This document shows positions 47,852 through 55,933 of a stretch of 64,000 nt of DNA, piece by piece. The stretch comes from PMNU01 sp035479375 (GTDB taxonomy: Bacteria; Patescibacteriota; Saccharimonadia; Saccharimonadales; UBA4665). Numbering within the stretch: position 1 is the first letter of the stretch; each line of letters opens with the position of its first letter. Where the stretch lies: the NCBI GenBank assembly GCA_035479375.1, contig DATIIT010000006.1, forward strand, positions 28,241 to 92,240, read 5' to 3'. The notes below the pieces were generated by a model. It was not told the origin of the DNA. It did no database searches and saw only the letters and a program-made list of their open reading frames with translations. A program made the position numbers and the translations under genes.

Positions 47852-48958
47852 TTACTCTTCCATGGCCGGTTTGTCTAGCAATAACGGCTCCACGCTGGCG
47901 CTGGTGTGGGCGATCTTCACCACGTCTTTGTCCACTTTTTTGAGCTCTTTGTGGGCGTTATTGAAATGGTTTACGGTGGTGCCCAAGCTGCCGCCGAGCT
48001 TCTGCATGAGCTGCTCGTAGCTGGTGATGTGCCGCCCCAGCTCGCCCACGCGCTGCTGGATTTCTTTGGCCTGCTCCTCTATTTGCAGTCCGCGCAGACC
48101 CTGCAGCACAGTCTGCAAATATGCCATAAATGTTGTGGGGCTTACAATGATGACGTTTTTCTCGCGGAAGGCGTACTCGATGAGGTCGCGGGCGTTGGTA
48201 GTTGTGGCGCCCACTTTGTTCACCAACAGGTCGTAGTAAATCGCCTCGCTGGGGATGAACATAAAGGCGTAGTCCATGGTGCCTTCGCGCGGCCGGATGT
48301 ACTTGCTGGTTTCGTCGATGCGGTTCTTGAGGTCCTGTTTAAACGATTTCACATAGCCGTCGCGCGCCTGCGCGTCTTTTTCCTCCAGCAGCCGGTTATA
48401 GTTTTCCAGGGAGAATTTAGAGTCCACGGGCAGCAGTTTGCCCTTTTCCAGCAGAATAACGGCGTCACAGATGAGGTCGTGGCCGGCGTCGTCCTTGCCC
48501 AGTTTGTACTGCAGCTTGAAGCGGTCCGGCGGCAGCACGTTTTCCAGCACTTGCGCCAGGTAATACTCGCCGAGTACGCCGCGCTGCTTGGGGTTTTGCA
48601 GGACGTTTTGCAGCGTTTTAAGTTCATCTGCGACGTTGATCACGCGCTTGTTGGTCTCGTCTAGCTTGGCGAGCCGCTCGGTAACGTCGGTAATGAGTTT
48701 GCTACTGGCTGTGAACTGCTTTTGCATGGAGTCACGCATAAGGTCCTGGCTCTTGTCCATGCGGTCGGTAATTTGCGTCTGGATGCCATCCTTGAGCTTG
48801 GTGATGTCCTGGCTGAGCTGGGTGAGGTCCTGCTTGAGCAGCAGCGCGGCATTGGCGTCAGCCGCCGGCACAGCCGACTTTCGTACAAGCAGTACCGCCA
48901 ACACCGCGCAAACAGTCGCCATACATATAAACACCAAAATAATCACCGCAATAATCAT
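47852..48958 (-). CDS. rmuC: RmuC-family DNA recombination-limiting protein
   Basis: A 368-residue protein. A membrane helix covers residues 3-26, a long coiled coil follows (about 38-115), then the RmuC nuclease-like core with RGVLGEYYLAQVLENVLPPDRF, the VDSKFSLENYNRLLEEKD block and MDYAFMFIPSEAIYYDLL, and a second coiled coil. RmuC proteins limit recombination at inverted repeats and are related to PD-(D/E)xK nucleases. TATACT lies eight bases before the ATG. The HD gene follows in the same operon. Confidence 0.94.
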   Translation of the reverse strand: MIIAVIILVFICMATVCAVLAVLLVRKSAVPAADANAALLLKQDLTQLSQDITKLKDGIQTQITDRMDKSQDLMRDSMQKQFTASSKLITDVTERLAKLDETNKRVINVADELKTLQNVLQNPKQRGVLGEYYLAQVLENVLPPDRFKLQYKLGKDDAGHDLICDAVILLEKGKLLPVDSKFSLENYNRLLEEKDAQARDGYVKSFKQDLKNRIDETSKYIRPREGTMDYAFMFIPSEAIYYDLLVNKVGATTTNARDLIEYAFREKNVIIVSPTTFMAYLQTVLQGLRGLQIEEQAKEIQQRVGELGRHITSYEQLMQKLGGSLGTTVNHFNNAHKELKKVDKDVVKIAHTSASVEPLLLDKPAMEE

Positions 48959-49044
48959 GTGCGTTTAGTATAGCACCACTTGGCGCGCGGCAGCGGGCGG
49001 TTTATTCTTCCGAAGCGCAAAAGTGCAACCGCCCCTGTTCAACT

Positions 49045-49842
49045 CTAATAAATTTGCAGCGATTCCAAAATGGCCACTGCCTGCTCAAACGTGGCGATGT
49101 CGTAATCTGCCTTAGGCACCGGGTCAAAGGTAAACGAGTCTGCCGCATCTGCGCCAAAGCCGCCGCCAAACAGATACGCTTGGCCGTTTAAGTCCACACC
49201 ACCGCCCACTGACTGCCCGGCCTTGTACGCCGTATAGCCGGTTACCAGCGCAAAACTAAAGTTGTTGGCGTCCGGCCCCAGGTAGGACAGGTTGGTGTAC
49301 TGGCGCTGGTCGCCGGTGGGCTTGGTGTAGCCAACCACAAATGAATCGCTGACCGCCACCGAGTTCTGCACTGTGGTCTTAATAGCGTCCGGGATAATTC
49401 CATTGCGCAGCTTGAGCGTGAACACGCCAGAGGTGCTGGTGCCGTCTTTCTTCACATATTGCGTCTGGGGCGAGGTAAGGATGATCTCTTGTTTGTTGGG
49501 AGACTCGCGCATAGTCCAGGCTTTGGGGTACGTGACGCCCACCTTTAGGGTGTCGCTTTTATATGTGTAGCTGCTGCCGTTATCCGTGGCGCCAGCCGGC
49601 ACTTTGGCGGCCTGGGCCGCGCTGGCACTTTGCTGTGAGGCGGCTGGCTTGGCCGGCGCCGGTTTGTGCAGCAGCAAAAACGCGGCCGCGCCGCCGCCCA
49701 CTAGCAGCACTCCGGCCACAGTGCCCAAAATAATAAATAGCTTCTTGCGCGATTTTGGCCGCTGCCGGAAGTGCGGCTGATGGCTCTGGCCGTGGTAATC
49801 GAGGCCGTCCATGGGTGCTTGTTGGAAATCGTTGTTGTCCAC
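49045..49842 (-). CDS. membrane-anchored extracytoplasmic protein
   Basis: I start this at the GTG at 49840-49842 (VDNNDFQQAPMDG), six bases after AAGGAG, giving 265 residues. A longer frame runs back through a terminator hairpin and is unlikely. A polar N-terminal region of about 30 residues ends in KSRKK, then comes a membrane helix (about 33-55), an Ala/Lys/Ser-rich linker and a 190-residue exported domain with KVGVTYPKAWTM, a strand pattern like PsbP or lipoprotein-carrier domains. No function is assigned. Same plan as 6397-7119 and 51845-52447. Confidence 0.8.
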   Translation of the reverse strand: MDNNDFQQAPMDGLDYHGQSHQPHFRQRPKSRKKLFIILGTVAGVLLVGGGAAAFLLLHKPAPAKPAASQQSASAAQAAKVPAGATDNGSSYTYKSDTLKVGVTYPKAWTMRESPNKQEIILTSPQTQYVKKDGTSTSGVFTLKLRNGIIPDAIKTTVQNSVAVSDSFVVGYTKPTGDQRQYTNLSYLGPDANNFSFALVTGYTAYKAGQSVGGGVDLNGQAYLFGGGFGADAADSFTFDPVPKADYDIATFEQAVAILESLQIY

Positions 49843-49912
49843 CGGGTGCTCCTTGCTGTCTACGTCCAATCTACCGCACCCTGCCCAGCTTTGCAATGCG
49901 AGAAAATGCACC

Positions 49913-49942
49913 AAAAAGACTCGGGGAAGATTCCCGAGTCTT
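49913..49942 (-). terminator. Rho-independent terminator of the PAP2 gene
   Basis: On the minus strand AAGACTCGGG, a seven-base loop, CCCGAGTCTT and further T residues: a 10-pair GC-rich stem with a T run. It lies between the PAP2 gene and the downstream anchored protein. A second small hairpin (GGAAG/CTTCC) adjoins it. Confidence 0.75.
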
Positions 49943-50004
49943 GTGGAAGCCTCACACTTCCGTACTTTTATCGTACGCCCGCGCCGGCAAAAGCACAAGC
50001 CTTT

Positions 50005-50739
50005 TTAGGCGTGCAGCTTAAAAAACGAACGGATCTTGCCTGGCAACAGATGCAGCACACCCACCACGATACAGGCCGCGCCCACGCCGCCCACAATATC
50101 GAGCGGCGAGTGCACGCCCAGGAACAGCCGCGCCCACGCCTCGGCCACCACAAACAGCACCAAAAGCGCCCGCCACGGCCAGGAAACGTACGCCCACATT
50201 GTCAGGCACAGAGCCGAGAGCACAGCCACGTGCCCAGATGGGAAGCCAGCGCCGCCCTGGGAAGCGCGCAAGATAACGTCGTGCGTCAGCACTGCCGGGC
50301 GGCCGCGGCCCACCAGCTGCTCCACAATCGCCTCAAACACAAACGTGCCGCCGCCCGCCACGGCGTATTGCCAGGCCATGAGCCGGTACTTTGGCCACAA
50401 CAGCATCACAAACGCCAGGCCCACAATCCCCCACACTGCGTTACTGAGCGGCTTGGCTACCTGCGAAGTGACCCAGTGCGGCAAGTGCGCGCCGTTTATC
50501 TTCACGAACAGTGCGTGCTCCCAGCCGGTCATTTTTTTGCTGGCGGCAATAGCGCCGCTGACGCCCAAAATAATAATGCCAGCCACCAGGAGCGCCACGT
50601 AGCCCCAACGCACCGGCTGGGCGGCCACCGGCTCCGGCGTTTGCTCAATTTTTTGGGTGATGCGCGCTGGTTGCGCAGGCTGTGACGAGGGCGCCGGCTT
50701 GCTGCGCGGCGCTGGTTTGGTTGGATTTTTGCTATTCAT
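50005..50739 (-). CDS. PAP2-family membrane phosphatase
   Basis: A 244-residue integral membrane phosphatase. After a Pro/Ala/Ser-rich N-terminal tail of about 35 residues there are five to six membrane helices. The phosphatase motifs are LVGRGRP (part of KX6RP), GFPSGHVA and ARLFLGVHSPLDIVGG with the conserved His. Likely substrates are lipid phosphates such as undecaprenyl diphosphate or phosphatidic acid. TGCTATACT, an extended -10, ends eight bases before the ATG. Confidence 0.92.
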   Translation of the reverse strand: MNSKNPTKPAPRSKPAPSSQPAQPARITQKIEQTPEPVAAQPVRWGYVALLVAGIIILGVSGAIAASKKMTGWEHALFVKINGAHLPHWVTSQVAKPLSNAVWGIVGLAFVMLLWPKYRLMAWQYAVAGGGTFVFEAIVEQLVGRGRPAVLTHDVILRASQGGAGFPSGHVAVLSALCLTMWAYVSWPWRALLVLFVVAEAWARLFLGVHSPLDIVGGVGAACIVVGVLHLLPGKIRSFFKLHA

Positions 50740-50760
50740 TACCAGCTAGTATAGCACTTC

Positions 50761-51828
50761 CTAGGCAGCGTGTTTGGGCGTACGCTTTTTGGCTGCGGCC
50801 AGCGCCGCCTGGCGCGAGGCCACCACCGATGAGGTGATAATCCCCACGCCCGTGAGCCCCACGATCACCTCTGGCACATCGTACATAATGCTCACAAACA
50901 TTAGGCAAGCCAGCACGGCGATGGTGTAATGCGCGCCATGCTCGATATATCTGTAGGTGCCCAGCGTGCCCCGCCGCACCATAAAAATGGTGAGCGAGCG
51001 CACCCAAATGGCGCCCACGCCCAGGCCGGCCGCAATTAAGACCACTTTGTTGGTCACGGCAAAGGCGCCAATAACGCCGTCAAACGAGAAGCTGGCGTCC
51101 AGCACCTCCAGGTACAAAAAACTCACAAACGCGGCCATGCCGGTGTAGGTGGCGAGTTTGGCGCGCCGCGATTCCAGCCGCCCCATAACCTCAGTGATGC
51201 CGTGCAGCAAGCTGTACACCACCACGCCCAAAATGCCAGCAACCACTGTTTGGCGGCGGTCATGGTTCCACGGCAAAAACGCCACCATGCCCACAACACC
51301 CAAGGTTATAACGGGCGGCGCCCAGTTTTGCGCCAGCTTGTGCAGCGGGCGCTCCAGGCGCGTCAGCCACATCACCTGGTGGTCGTTGTCGGAAAAAAAG
51401 TCCAGTGCCAGCACCAGCAAAAACGCGCCGCCAAAGGCGGAAATGGCCGGGTGCGCCTCCTCTAGGTGGCGGGCGTACTCTTGCGGGTGGTGCAGCGCCA
51501 GGTTGAGCACCGCGCCCCAGCTGAGGTCGGCGGTGAGCGCCACAATGACAACCGGGAACACCACGCGCATGCCAAACACGGCCACCAGCGCGCCCACAGT
51601 CAGGAACATGCGCTGCCAAAACGGCGACATGCGCCCCAAAATCTTGGCGTTGATAATGGCGTTGTCAAAGCTAAAAGCGATTTCTACGGCAATCAAAATG
51701 AGCGCCACGGCCAGCGCCCGCACACCCAGGCCAGCCAAAATCGCCAGCAACGTGGCCGCCGAAATAACACCGGAACCGGTAAAAATGCGCCACGGCGAAT
51801 GCGGGTGCAGTGGATGGATCTTACCCAT
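50761..51828 (-). CDS. DUF475/TerC-superfamily membrane protein
   Basis: A 355-residue integral membrane protein with about nine helices. Repeated EIAFSFDNAIINAKIL and LEVLDASFSFDGVIGAFAV segments place acidic residues inside helices, as in the TerC/YkoY superfamily, members of which export Mn or handle metal stress. DUF475 proteins have this duplicated S-F-D-N/G pattern. A TATAAT box ends eight bases before the ATG. Confidence 0.9.
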   Translation of the reverse strand: MGKIHPLHPHSPWRIFTGSGVISAATLLAILAGLGVRALAVALILIAVEIAFSFDNAIINAKILGRMSPFWQRMFLTVGALVAVFGMRVVFPVVIVALTADLSWGAVLNLALHHPQEYARHLEEAHPAISAFGGAFLLVLALDFFSDNDHQVMWLTRLERPLHKLAQNWAPPVITLGVVGMVAFLPWNHDRRQTVVAGILGVVVYSLLHGITEVMGRLESRRAKLATYTGMAAFVSFLYLEVLDASFSFDGVIGAFAVTNKVVLIAAGLGVGAIWVRSLTIFMVRRGTLGTYRYIEHGAHYTIAVLACLMFVSIMYDVPEVIVGLTGVGIITSSVVASRQAALAAAKKRTPKHAA

Positions 51829-51844
51829 GGCCTCTTATTATACG

Positions 51845-52447
51845 CTAGAGTTTGGCTTTAATTTGGCTGTACACGGCTTTGGAAACATCCAGCGTGCCGC
51901 TGTCGGCGTGGGCACCGCTCATGTTGCCGATGATATACCAGTTGTGGTGTTGCAGCACGTCCAGCTGGGATAACTGCGCGTCCCAGAAGGCCGCGTCGCC
52001 CACTCCCGGGACGTCTTGTTTGCCGGTTGGCTTGCTGGTGGTGAAGATCGATTCGTTGGAGTCGGCGCCCGCCTTAGTTTTGGCTGAGCGCGACAGCAGC
52101 GTGACCGTCTTGGTGTCCTCTATGGTGAGCCCAGCCGCCCCGGAGTAGCTACAGGTGCTGACCGAGACGTCGCCGCTGGCCGTATCGCTGGAGCCGTTGG
52201 CGCTGCCGGCCTTCGTGCCCTTGCCCAACACTGCGGTGGCGTCAGCCAAAGTGAGCGCCTTGCAGGCGGACACTACGGTGTAGCTGCCGCCCGCCGGCGT
52301 GCCGGCCTGCGCCGCCGCGCCCGCCGTATTGCCAGAGCCGCCAGACGAGCCGCCCGAGCCCGGCCCCTTGTGCATCACCACCGCGCCAATAACCACCGCC
52401 ACAACTACCACGGCCGCCCCACCAACCACCAGCATATTCTTCTTCAT
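51845..52447 (-). CDS. membrane-anchored extracytoplasmic protein, 200 residues
   Basis: One hydrophobic N-terminal segment (about 5-25) is followed by a Gly/Ser linker and an exported domain. That domain has two Cys (in VVSACKALT and VSTCSYSG) that may form a disulfide, and a repeated ALTLADATAVLGKG-type pattern reminiscent of small surface lipoproteins, but there is no lipobox. GAGGGCG precedes the ATG as ribosome site. Function unknown. Confidence 0.8.
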   Translation of the reverse strand: MKKNMLVVGGAAVVVVAVVIGAVVMHKGPGSGGSSGGSGNTAGAAAQAGTPAGGSYTVVSACKALTLADATAVLGKGTKAGSANGSSDTASGDVSVSTCSYSGAAGLTIEDTKTVTLLSRSAKTKAGADSNESIFTTSKPTGKQDVPGVGDAAFWDAQLSQLDVLQHHNWYIIGNMSGAHADSGTLDVSKAVYSQIKAKL

Positions 52448-52534
52448 GTCGCCCTCGTTTGTTAGTCCTTAGATTGTATTCTAGACCAGATGCCGCACAA
52501 ACACCTAATTTACGGGCGCCGGGCGCGGCGCGGT

Positions 52535-53059
52535 TTAATCGCGATAATAGTGCCCGTTGGATCCCCGGAAGCGGATGAAGCGCACAATGAGCCCATCCAG
52601 CAGCAAATGGCTAAAGTAGCCCACCACCGCGGCGCCGTAAATGACCACGCCCAGCGTCCAGACGTGGTGGTTGTGCAGGTACGGGATCACCAAAATAGGC
52701 GCCGGCACCAGCACCATAGCCAGCTTGCTGTGCGTCCAGCCGCGGTGCTTGCCGATGATCGGCGTCATGGCTAACAGGCCAAGATAGGCCGCCGGCTCAA
52801 ACTTGCCGGTGACAATCAGCGCAATTTCCGCCACAAACGCCACGCCAAAGAAAATGTTTTGCCCCATGGAGTTGGTGTCTACGTCCGGGAACAGCCCAAA
52901 CAGCACGGCCACCACGTACAGGCCAACCAGCAACTGCCAGTCTTGCAGGCTCAAATCCCAGCGCTGCAGCAGGCGGGTATCAGGCAAAAAACGCACGCCG
53001 GCAACGTAGGCGGTATTGAGCACCACGGCTCCGGTAATGTGGCCTTTCCAACCAGACAT
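52535..53059 (-). CDS. YdjM-like metal-dependent membrane hydrolase
   Basis: A 174-residue inner-membrane protein of the YdjM/PF04307 family. It carries GHITGAVVL at the start, GLFPDVDT, GKHRGWTHS and GYFSHLLLDG, which supply the His and Asp residues of the putative metal site, within four to five membrane helices. Family members in enterobacteria belong to the SOS regulon; no LexA-type site is seen here. I chose the ATG at 53057-53059 because TTGCAA-N17-TTAACT ends six bases upstream. A TTG at 53122 would add 21 odd residues. Confidence 0.88.
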   Translation of the reverse strand: MSGWKGHITGAVVLNTAYVAGVRFLPDTRLLQRWDLSLQDWQLLVGLYVVAVLFGLFPDVDTNSMGQNIFFGVAFVAEIALIVTGKFEPAAYLGLLAMTPIIGKHRGWTHSKLAMVLVPAPILVIPYLHNHHVWTLGVVIYGAAVVGYFSHLLLDGLIVRFIRFRGSNGHYYRD

Positions 53060-53065
53060 GCACGT

Positions 53066-53094
53066 AGTTAAGCACAACCTGTTTACTGTTGCAA
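53066..53094 (-). promoter_or_regulatory. promoter TTGCAA-N17-TTAACT, leaderless
   Basis: -35 at 53089-53094, -10 at 53066-53071, then six bases (ACGTGC) to the ATG of the YdjM-like gene. Confidence 0.55.
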
Positions 53095-53121
53095 ACAACT
53101 GTTTTATAATAATTACAACCA

Positions 53122-54087
53122 ATGAGCAAACGAGGCCAGGCCAGAGCCGGCGGGTGGAGCCAGCCGGAACTACGCCGGCTGCTTGGCGATACGGTGGAAG
53201 CGTACTTAGCGCCAGCTTACGACCCCAAGCGTGACGACGTCAGTGCCGCCACCATCGCCCGCGCCCAAGGCCGGCTGCTGCCGCCGATGAGTGCGCTGCT
53301 GCGGGTAGAGCGCTTTGCGCTAACCAGCGCAGCCATCTACCGCACCACCCAAAGGTGGACGACTGGCCACGGCCGCGATGCCCGCATCCAACCCGGGTGG
53401 CTGCGCGGCGCCGCGCCAGACAACAATATCGACGACCCCTTCAAAAGGTTAAGCCACACTCTGCGCAACTCGTACCTCCGGGCGGCACTCGCCACCGAGA
53501 AGGACCGCCGCACACACGTCGCCCATTTCTTAGGACGGTACGCCGAGCTTGGCCTAGAGGGCATGGCTGCCGCCGAAAACTTCATACGCATCGGTGGCAG
53601 CATGCCGCTGGAGCTAGAGAGCTACACCCGGGTCAGCGCCCGGGCGCTTTCCGAGAGCGAACAGACGCGCCGCTTCCCGGCGGCGCGGCGGATCGCCGTT
53701 GCCCACCAGCTGTCCACCATTGTTACCAGGCGGGCATCCCTGCATGTGGTCAAGTTTGTAGGGGCGGGCGGCTGGGAGCGTATTGGGCAAATGCACCCGC
53801 TGGTCAGTGAAGTGCAGCCCGCGCATCCCCCGGCCGAAGATACCCTGCGGCCAGACACCGAAGCCATCTACGAGCTGCTCGGCCCAGACGGCGCCGAGCT
53901 CATGCCCATTGCCCTGCGCATTTGGGAGGACGCGGCCATACCGCTGTTGAAATGCCCGGCACACCAGCGCGTCTGGGGCGCGGAAAGCGCGCTGCAAACC
54001 CAGACACACGCCAGCATCAACCTGGCTGGCAGCCGCGGCTTGTACAGCCCGCGGCTTATTGTGCCGCCGCTGTACCCGCAGACTTAA
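53122..54087 (+). CDS. orphan 321-residue protein
   Basis: A soluble, Arg/Ala-rich, mostly helical protein with no recognised family. It starts MSKRGQARAGGWSQPELRRLL and has a basic middle (KRLSHTLRNSYLRAALATEKDRRTH) that might contact nucleic acid, and an acidic stretch near 245-275. TATAAT lies 11 bases before the ATG. Its last 32 bases overlap the end of the convergent flavin reductase gene, similar to other orphans here. Confidence 0.65.
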   Translation: MSKRGQARAGGWSQPELRRLLGDTVEAYLAPAYDPKRDDVSAATIARAQGRLLPPMSALLRVERFALTSAAIYRTTQRWTTGHGRDARIQPGWLRGAAPDNNIDDPFKRLSHTLRNSYLRAALATEKDRRTHVAHFLGRYAELGLEGMAAAENFIRIGGSMPLELESYTRVSARALSESEQTRRFPAARRIAVAHQLSTIVTRRASLHVVKFVGAGGWERIGQMHPLVSEVQPAHPPAEDTLRPDTEAIYELLGPDGAELMPIALRIWEDAAIPLLKCPAHQRVWGAESALQTQTHASINLAGSRGLYSPRLIVPPLYPQT

Positions 54088-54625
54088 GCGCCCGCGCCAT
54101 CCATATGAGCTCGTCGTAGGCGGCGCGCACGTTTTTCTCATACATTTCGGTGAATTCGGGCTTCATGGCGCCGGCATCGTCAAAAATGTCTTGGATTTTG
54201 GGGAAGTACAACTCTGGCTTGATGGGCACCATCCACATGGTGTGGTACACCGGCAGCAGCGCCTCGCAGACGCGCACGCCGCCCCACGGGCCGTTGCTGA
54301 CGCCCGCGGTGGCTACCGGCTTGTGGCGGTAGTTGGCAAACTCGCTGTCTAGCAGGCGCTTGAGCGAGCTGGGGATGCTGTGGTTGTACTCTGGCGTCAC
54401 CACGTAAAAGGCGTCGGCACGCTTGGTGATGCCGGCGTACTGCGCGTTTTCGCCGTCGCTGTCGTTGCCGTCCGGCGGCAGCGGGTAATCCTTAGGGTCT
54501 ACCAAAATAATTTCCACGCCAGGGAGCTTTCGCCCCTGTTCGGCGACCCACTGTGCCGCCTTGATGCTTTGCCGTCCCTCGCGCTTGGTGCCGCAAATGA
54601 CGGCGATGACTAGTTTTTCGTCCAT
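54056..54625 (-). CDS. NADPH-dependent FMN reductase family protein
   Basis: A 189-residue flavodoxin-fold reductase. The first strand VIAVICGTKREGRQSIKAAQW binds the FMN phosphate, FYVVTPEYNHSIPSSLKRLLDSE is the family signature, and PVATAGVSNGPWGGVRVCEAL continues the fold. Such enzymes reduce flavins, quinones or azo compounds. I chose the ATG at 54623-54625, with GGAG eight bases upstream. Confidence 0.92.
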   Translation of the reverse strand: MDEKLVIAVICGTKREGRQSIKAAQWVAEQGRKLPGVEIILVDPKDYPLPPDGNDSDGENAQYAGITKRADAFYVVTPEYNHSIPSSLKRLLDSEFANYRHKPVATAGVSNGPWGGVRVCEALLPVYHTMWMVPIKPELYFPKIQDIFDDAGAMKPEFTEMYEKNVRAAYDELIWMARALKSAGTAAAQ

Positions 54626-54656
54626 GTCAGGATCTCCGTTACTATACACAGTATAG

Positions 54657-54662
54657 TATAAT
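54657..54662 (+). promoter_or_regulatory. -10 box of the small metallopeptidase gene (leaderless)
   Basis: TATAAT followed by seven bases (AAGCGGC) and the ATG at 54670. Confidence 0.55.
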
Positions 54663-54669
54663 AAGCGGC

Positions 54670-55041
54670 ATGTTTACCGTTTCCGACGACGAATTTGCCG
54701 ATTTAATCGACCAAGCCTTCGGCCAGCTCCCCAAAGCCCACCGCCAGGCCGTCAAAAACGTGGCCATTGTGTATGCCGACGACCCCACGCCCGCCCAGCG
54801 TAGGCAGCTGCGCCTGGCCTGCAACCAAACCCTATACGGCTTGTACGAGGGCGTGCCCCTGGCGCGCCGCCAAGGCCTCACCAACCTGCCGCCAGATAAA
54901 ATCACCATTTTTAAAGGGCCCATGGAGCGGGATGCCGCCGACCTCGCCAGCTTGCGCCAGGAAATCCACCACACCCTGTGGCACGAGGTGGCGCACTACT
55001 TTGGGCTGGACCACGCCGCCATCCACCGGCTCGAACAATAG
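54670..55041 (+). CDS. minimal metallopeptidase (zincin) family protein
   Basis: A 123-residue protein of the PF06262 type (minimal MMP-like). The zinc site HEVAHYFGLDH at 105-115 fits HExxHxxGxxH, with Asp-His at the end. The preceding TIFKGPMERDAADL segment is also typical. There is no signal peptide, so it is cytoplasmic. The target is unknown; members are often called metallopeptidases by motif only. Confidence 0.9.
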   Translation: MFTVSDDEFADLIDQAFGQLPKAHRQAVKNVAIVYADDPTPAQRRQLRLACNQTLYGLYEGVPLARRQGLTNLPPDKITIFKGPMERDAADLASLRQEIHHTLWHEVAHYFGLDHAAIHRLEQ

Positions 55042-55105
55042 TGTAATTTTTTACTTACGCGCCGTGCGGGCGGCAGCATAATAAAGCCCCATAAGGAGTA
55101 TCGCT

Positions 55106-55354
55106 ATGGGATTTATCGCATGGATTATATTAGGCGGGCTAGCGGGCTGGATCGCCTCGCTGTTAATCGGCGACGACCACCACATGGGCGTGGTGGCCAA
55201 CATCATCGTGGGTATTTTGGGCGCGTTTATTGGTGGGTTTTTGGTGGGGCTGCTGGGCGGCAGCGGCGTCACCGGGTTTAACGCCTGGAGCCTGATTGTG
55301 GCCGTGATGGGCGCGGTGGTTTTGTTGCTGCTGGTGAAGGCCTTCCGGCGCTAG
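55106..55354 (+). CDS. GlsB/YeaQ/YmgE family membrane protein
   Basis: An 82-residue protein with three membrane helices and the family pattern IAWIILGGLAGWIASLL, then GVVANIIVGILGAFIGGFL. These small proteins, named transglycosylase-associated, are tied to general stress, but their action is unknown. AAGGAG sits seven bases upstream of the ATG, one of the better ribosome sites here. Confidence 0.93.
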   Translation: MGFIAWIILGGLAGWIASLLIGDDHHMGVVANIIVGILGAFIGGFLVGLLGGSGVTGFNAWSLIVAVMGAVVLLLLVKAFRR

Positions 55355-55932
55355 CCGCGGAAAAAGCGGGTGAGCGCGCCCATGTAACGGGCGAGCCGGG
55401 GGTGGCGCAGGTTGCCTAAGTGGCGCCTTTCGGCCCCGACGCCCGCTTCCACGCCGGCGCCAAATGCGCCGCCGCCAACATCCGCACGTTCGTGCATGGC
55501 CATGGCGGCCTCCAGCGGGTCAAACCGTATTGCGTCCAGCAAATTGCGGTGGCGCACGCCAGCCGTCTGCGCGCGGCCTTCCCAATCGCTTTCCGAGGGC
55601 ATCGTGCTGTACGTGGCAACATCCTCCAAGCCCACCGGCTCACCATTGGCGCCGTAGGTCTGGGCGGCAAACGCGTACTCGTGCCGCGCCGTAGCGCCTT
55701 GGCCTGCGGAGCGGCGCACAATGACAAGCCGTACGCTTGCCTCGGTAGTAATTTCCGTGGCAGGCACTATGTCCTGCCGGGCAGCGGCAGTGCCGGCAAT
55801 GATGGCCTGGGTGCCGCCGTTCTCGATGGCCGCACGTTTGTTAGCCTCGAAAGTGGTGACGATGTCAGCCAGCGTCTGCCGGTAATCGGCCTCGGCGTCA
55901 AATGGGAAGCCCTCGGCAACAGCGCTGCCCAT
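55351..55932 (-). CDS. orphan 193-residue protein downstream of typA
   Basis: A soluble, Ala/Glu/Arg-rich protein of unknown family, with a helical N-terminal half (QTLADIVTTFEANKRAAIENGG), a strand-rich middle (SVRLVIVRRSAGQ, HEYAFAAQTYG) and a Gly-rich stretch before a basic tail. It starts one base after the typA stop on the same strand, so it is probably cotranscribed with typA. Its end overlaps the convergent YeaQ-type gene by four bases. Confidence 0.65.
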   Translation of the reverse strand: MGSAVAEGFPFDAEADYRQTLADIVTTFEANKRAAIENGGTQAIIAGTAAARQDIVPATEITTEASVRLVIVRRSAGQGATARHEYAFAAQTYGANGEPVGLEDVATYSTMPSESDWEGRAQTAGVRHRNLLDAIRFDPLEAAMAMHERADVGGGAFGAGVEAGVGAERRHLGNLRHPRLARYMGALTRFFRG

Positions 55933-55933
55933 A

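Noticed and set aside
49843..49998. N-terminal extension of the anchored protein 49045-49842
   Set aside because: It would read through a strong terminator hairpin at 49913-49942. The GTG at 49842 has a proper ribosome site.
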